Source: Beijerinckiaceae bacterium
Lineage (GTDB): Bacteria > Pseudomonadota > Alphaproteobacteria > Rhizobiales > Beijerinckiaceae
Direction: 5' to 3'
Assembly: GCA_030684835.1 (NCBI GenBank)
Contig: JAUXWZ010000020.1
Location: 1 to 64,000, forward strand
DNA length: 64,000 nucleotides
Part shown: piece after piece, positions 62,758 to 64,000 of the stretch
Layout of the letters: each line of letters begins with the position of its first letter
How positions within the stretch are numbered: the first letter of the stretch is position 1
The notes under the pieces: generated by a model
What the model saw: the letters and a program-made list of their open reading frames with translations, nothing else
What the model was told of the DNA's origin: nothing
The model's database searches: none
Program-made: the position numbers and the translations under genes

Positions 62758-63144
62758 CTAGGACCGTCCCTCCTGCGCAACCGGTTTCTGCTGCGCCTCA
62801 AGCATCTTCGCGAAAATGCCCCAGAACATGGCGTCGCTCATGTATCCGGTGATGCGGCCGGCCTCTTTCCCGTCCTTCATGAGAACGAATGTTGGCGAGT
62901 AGCGAACAGGCATGTCCAGCCCCAGCCCTTTTGGCTGGCCGTTATCGAGGCTGATCTTGCGAAGCGGCGCCAGTTGCCCTTGCGGCGTCAAGGGATAGGC
63001 GGGACCGACTTCGCGATCCCAGCGGACGCAATAAACGCAGCCCGCGCGCTCAAACATCAAAAGCTCGAACGTGTCCGCCAGCGCCGCCGAAGCGGTTGAA
63101 AGGGACAGTGCGGCTGCGACCAGAATGTTTGCCAAGCGAGACAT
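62758..63144 (-). CDS. soxS: Thioredoxin-like protein SoxS
   Basis: Periplasmic thioredoxin-fold protein of 128 residues with signal peptide NILVAAALSLSTASAALA. The redox motif is ERAGCVYCVRWD (CxxC), and the cis-Pro region is PVRYSPTFVLMK. SoxS keeps SoxY in a reduced, reactive state, fed by electrons from SoxV. First gene of the soxS-soxR-yeeE run. Confidence 0.88.
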   Translation of the reverse strand: MSRLANILVAAALSLSTASAALADTFELLMFERAGCVYCVRWDREVGPAYPLTPQGQLAPLRKISLDNGQPKGLGLDMPVRYSPTFVLMKDGKEAGRITGYMSDAMFWGIFAKMLEAQQKPVAQEGRS

Positions 63145-63155
63145 GGTCTTTATAT

Positions 63156-63175
63156 AAACGAATTCGAATTTGTTT
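63156..63175. promoter_or_regulatory. Candidate SoxR operator between soxS and soxV
   Basis: AAACGAATTCGAATTTGTTT is a 20-base palindrome with one mismatched pair, centred in the 35-base gap between the divergent starts of soxS and soxV. Its arm AAACAAAT resembles the dyad upstream of soxF. A repressor here would control both directions. Confidence 0.6.
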
Positions 63176-63179
63176 TCCA

Positions 63180-63917
63180 GTGGGGCTGCCTTTGGAACCC
63201 GGTCTTGCAGGCGCCTTCCTCGCCGGTCTCGCGTCGTTCGCCTCGCCTTGCGTCTTGCCCCTGACGCCGGCTTATCTGTCGTTTATCGCCGGATCGGACC
63301 CCAATCGCCTTATGGCGGCAGGCGTAAGCGAGCGTGGCCGCCTGCTTGTGAGGGCATTGGCGTTCGTGGCCGGGTTCTCGACTGTTTTCGTATTGCTCGG
63401 GGCGACCGCGTCGGCAGCGGGACGATTTATCGCAGTCTGGTTCGACCAATTGGCGGTGATCGCGGGTGTGCTTCTGATCGTCCTTGGCTTGCATATCGCA
63501 GGCTGGCTACGCCTGCCTCTTTTGATGCGCGAAAAGCGCGTCCATGGTCCAGTCCGCGTCACGTCGCTGGCGGGCGCTTATTTCGTCGGGCTGGCCTTCG
63601 CCTTTGGCTGGACTCCCTGTGTGGGGCCGGTGTTGGCCTCCATCCTTCTGCTTTCGGGTGTGCAGGACTCGATGGCGCATGGCGCTATTCTGCTGTCGGC
63701 TTATGCGGCGGGCCTTGGCTTGCCGTTTCTGTTTGCGGCCGCGTTCGCACCGTGGTTCCTGAAGCGCACGTCGCGTTTTAGTCGCTTTGCGCGGCCGGTT
63801 TCAATCGTCGCAGGCGTCCTTCTGGTCGTGACCGGCGCGCTGATTGCGACCGGGTATTTCGGCACGATAGGCGTGTGGATGCTCGAAACTTTTCCGGTCT
63901 TTGGACGCATCGGATGA
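63180..63917 (+). CDS. soxV: CcdA-type thiol transporter SoxV
   Basis: Six-helix CcdA/DsbD-type membrane protein moving reducing power from cytoplasmic thioredoxin to the periplasm. The two conserved Cys are in SFASPCVLPLTPAYLSFIAG and AFGWTPCVGPVLASIL. It is about 245 residues. The GTG at 63180 or the TTG at 63192 can be the start. Divergent from soxS, its likely redox partner. Confidence 0.9.
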   Translation: MGLPLEPGLAGAFLAGLASFASPCVLPLTPAYLSFIAGSDPNRLMAAGVSERGRLLVRALAFVAGFSTVFVLLGATASAAGRFIAVWFDQLAVIAGVLLIVLGLHIAGWLRLPLLMREKRVHGPVRVTSLAGAYFVGLAFAFGWTPCVGPVLASILLLSGVQDSMAHGAILLSAYAAGLGLPFLFAAAFAPWFLKRTSRFSRFARPVSIVAGVLLVVTGALIATGYFGTIGVWMLETFPVFGRIG

Positions 63918-63951
63918 CGTGCGCCAAACATCAACTCAGCGGGAGAACATC

Positions 63952-64000
63952 GTGACGGAATTTGCGCCATTCAGCGCGCTCGCCGGGGGCGCGCTTATCG
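63952..64000 (+). CDS. Second YeeE/YedE-family transporter, cut by the window end
   Basis: From a GTG at 63952, with GGGAG upstream, the 16 codons before the edge read MTEFAPFSALAGGALI, which matches the usual opening of short YeeE/YedE proteins. Only the first helix start is visible. Its place after soxV fits a sulfur-compound carrier. Confidence 0.65.
   Translation, partial: MTEFAPFSALAGGALI

Overview
The window looks like the chromosome of an alphaproteobacterium, most likely order Hyphomicrobiales (Rhizobiales). The evidence is the gene order argS - SPOR protein - nagZ - scpA - scpB - tatA - tatB - tatC, the high G+C content, HWE-type and PleC/DivJ-like histidine kinases, cobS/cobT, and a Paracoccus/Starkeya-style sox cluster. 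No rRNA, tRNA or CRISPR array was seen.

Layout. (1) 1-8720: housekeeping block (truncated argS, SPOR protein, nagZ, scpAB, tatABC) followed by a TauE/SafE exporter. (2) 8714-20840: mixed genes, comprising a retropepsin-like protease, divergent cobS and cobT, an alpha/beta hydrolase, an S10 carboxypeptidase-like protein, a membrane histidine kinase, a metallo-beta-lactamase-fold hydrolase, a uracil-DNA-glycosylase-like protein, a caspase-fold protein that has lost both catalytic residues and carries a Gly/Gln repeat tail, and a 3-hydroxyisobutyrate-dehydrogenase-like enzyme. (3) 21021-25996: a TRAP transporter split around a beta-carbonic anhydrase, with the decayed 3' end of a second dctP left beside dctM. 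(4) 26136-30481: moaA, an unknown membrane protein, an L,D-transpeptidase and the first of five Bug/TctC-type solute receptors. (5) 30666-34029: an IS1-like transposon delimited to the base by 21-bp terminal inverted repeats and an 8-bp target duplication. It carries two small genes, a P63C-domain gene, the transposase and an Abi-family gene. (6) 34103-48975: a catabolic and uptake island with a Rieske oxygenase, a ThDP enzyme, a UbiD-like decarboxylase, a TauD-like dioxygenase, a sulfurtransferase, four more Bug receptors, an HWE histidine kinase and a frameshifted MFS transporter. (7) 49260-51627: a phnDEC-type ABC transporter. (8) 51763-64000: a complete sox thiosulfate-oxidation cluster. 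soxYZBCD, a small cytochrome c, a DsrE-like protein and soxF lie on the minus strand. soxA, soxX and a SoxH-like hydrolase lie on the plus strand. They are followed by soxS, soxR and a YeeE-like gene (minus), then soxV and the start of a second YeeE-like gene (plus).

How they may work together. The sox cluster encodes the periplasmic thiosulfate-oxidising system, its thiol-reductant supply (SoxS/SoxV), candidate thiosulfate carriers (YeeE) and a persulfide-sensing repressor (SoxR). Several Sox proteins carry twin-arginine signals, so tatABC in the same window would export them, and moaA would serve the molybdenum cofactor of SoxC. The Bug receptors interleaved with oxygenase and decarboxylase genes suggest scavenging of organic acids, but no TctA/TctB membrane subunits are present here. 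The most unusual items are the cargo-bearing IS1-like transposon, the pseudo-caspase and the two AT-rich dyads that may be SoxR operators.
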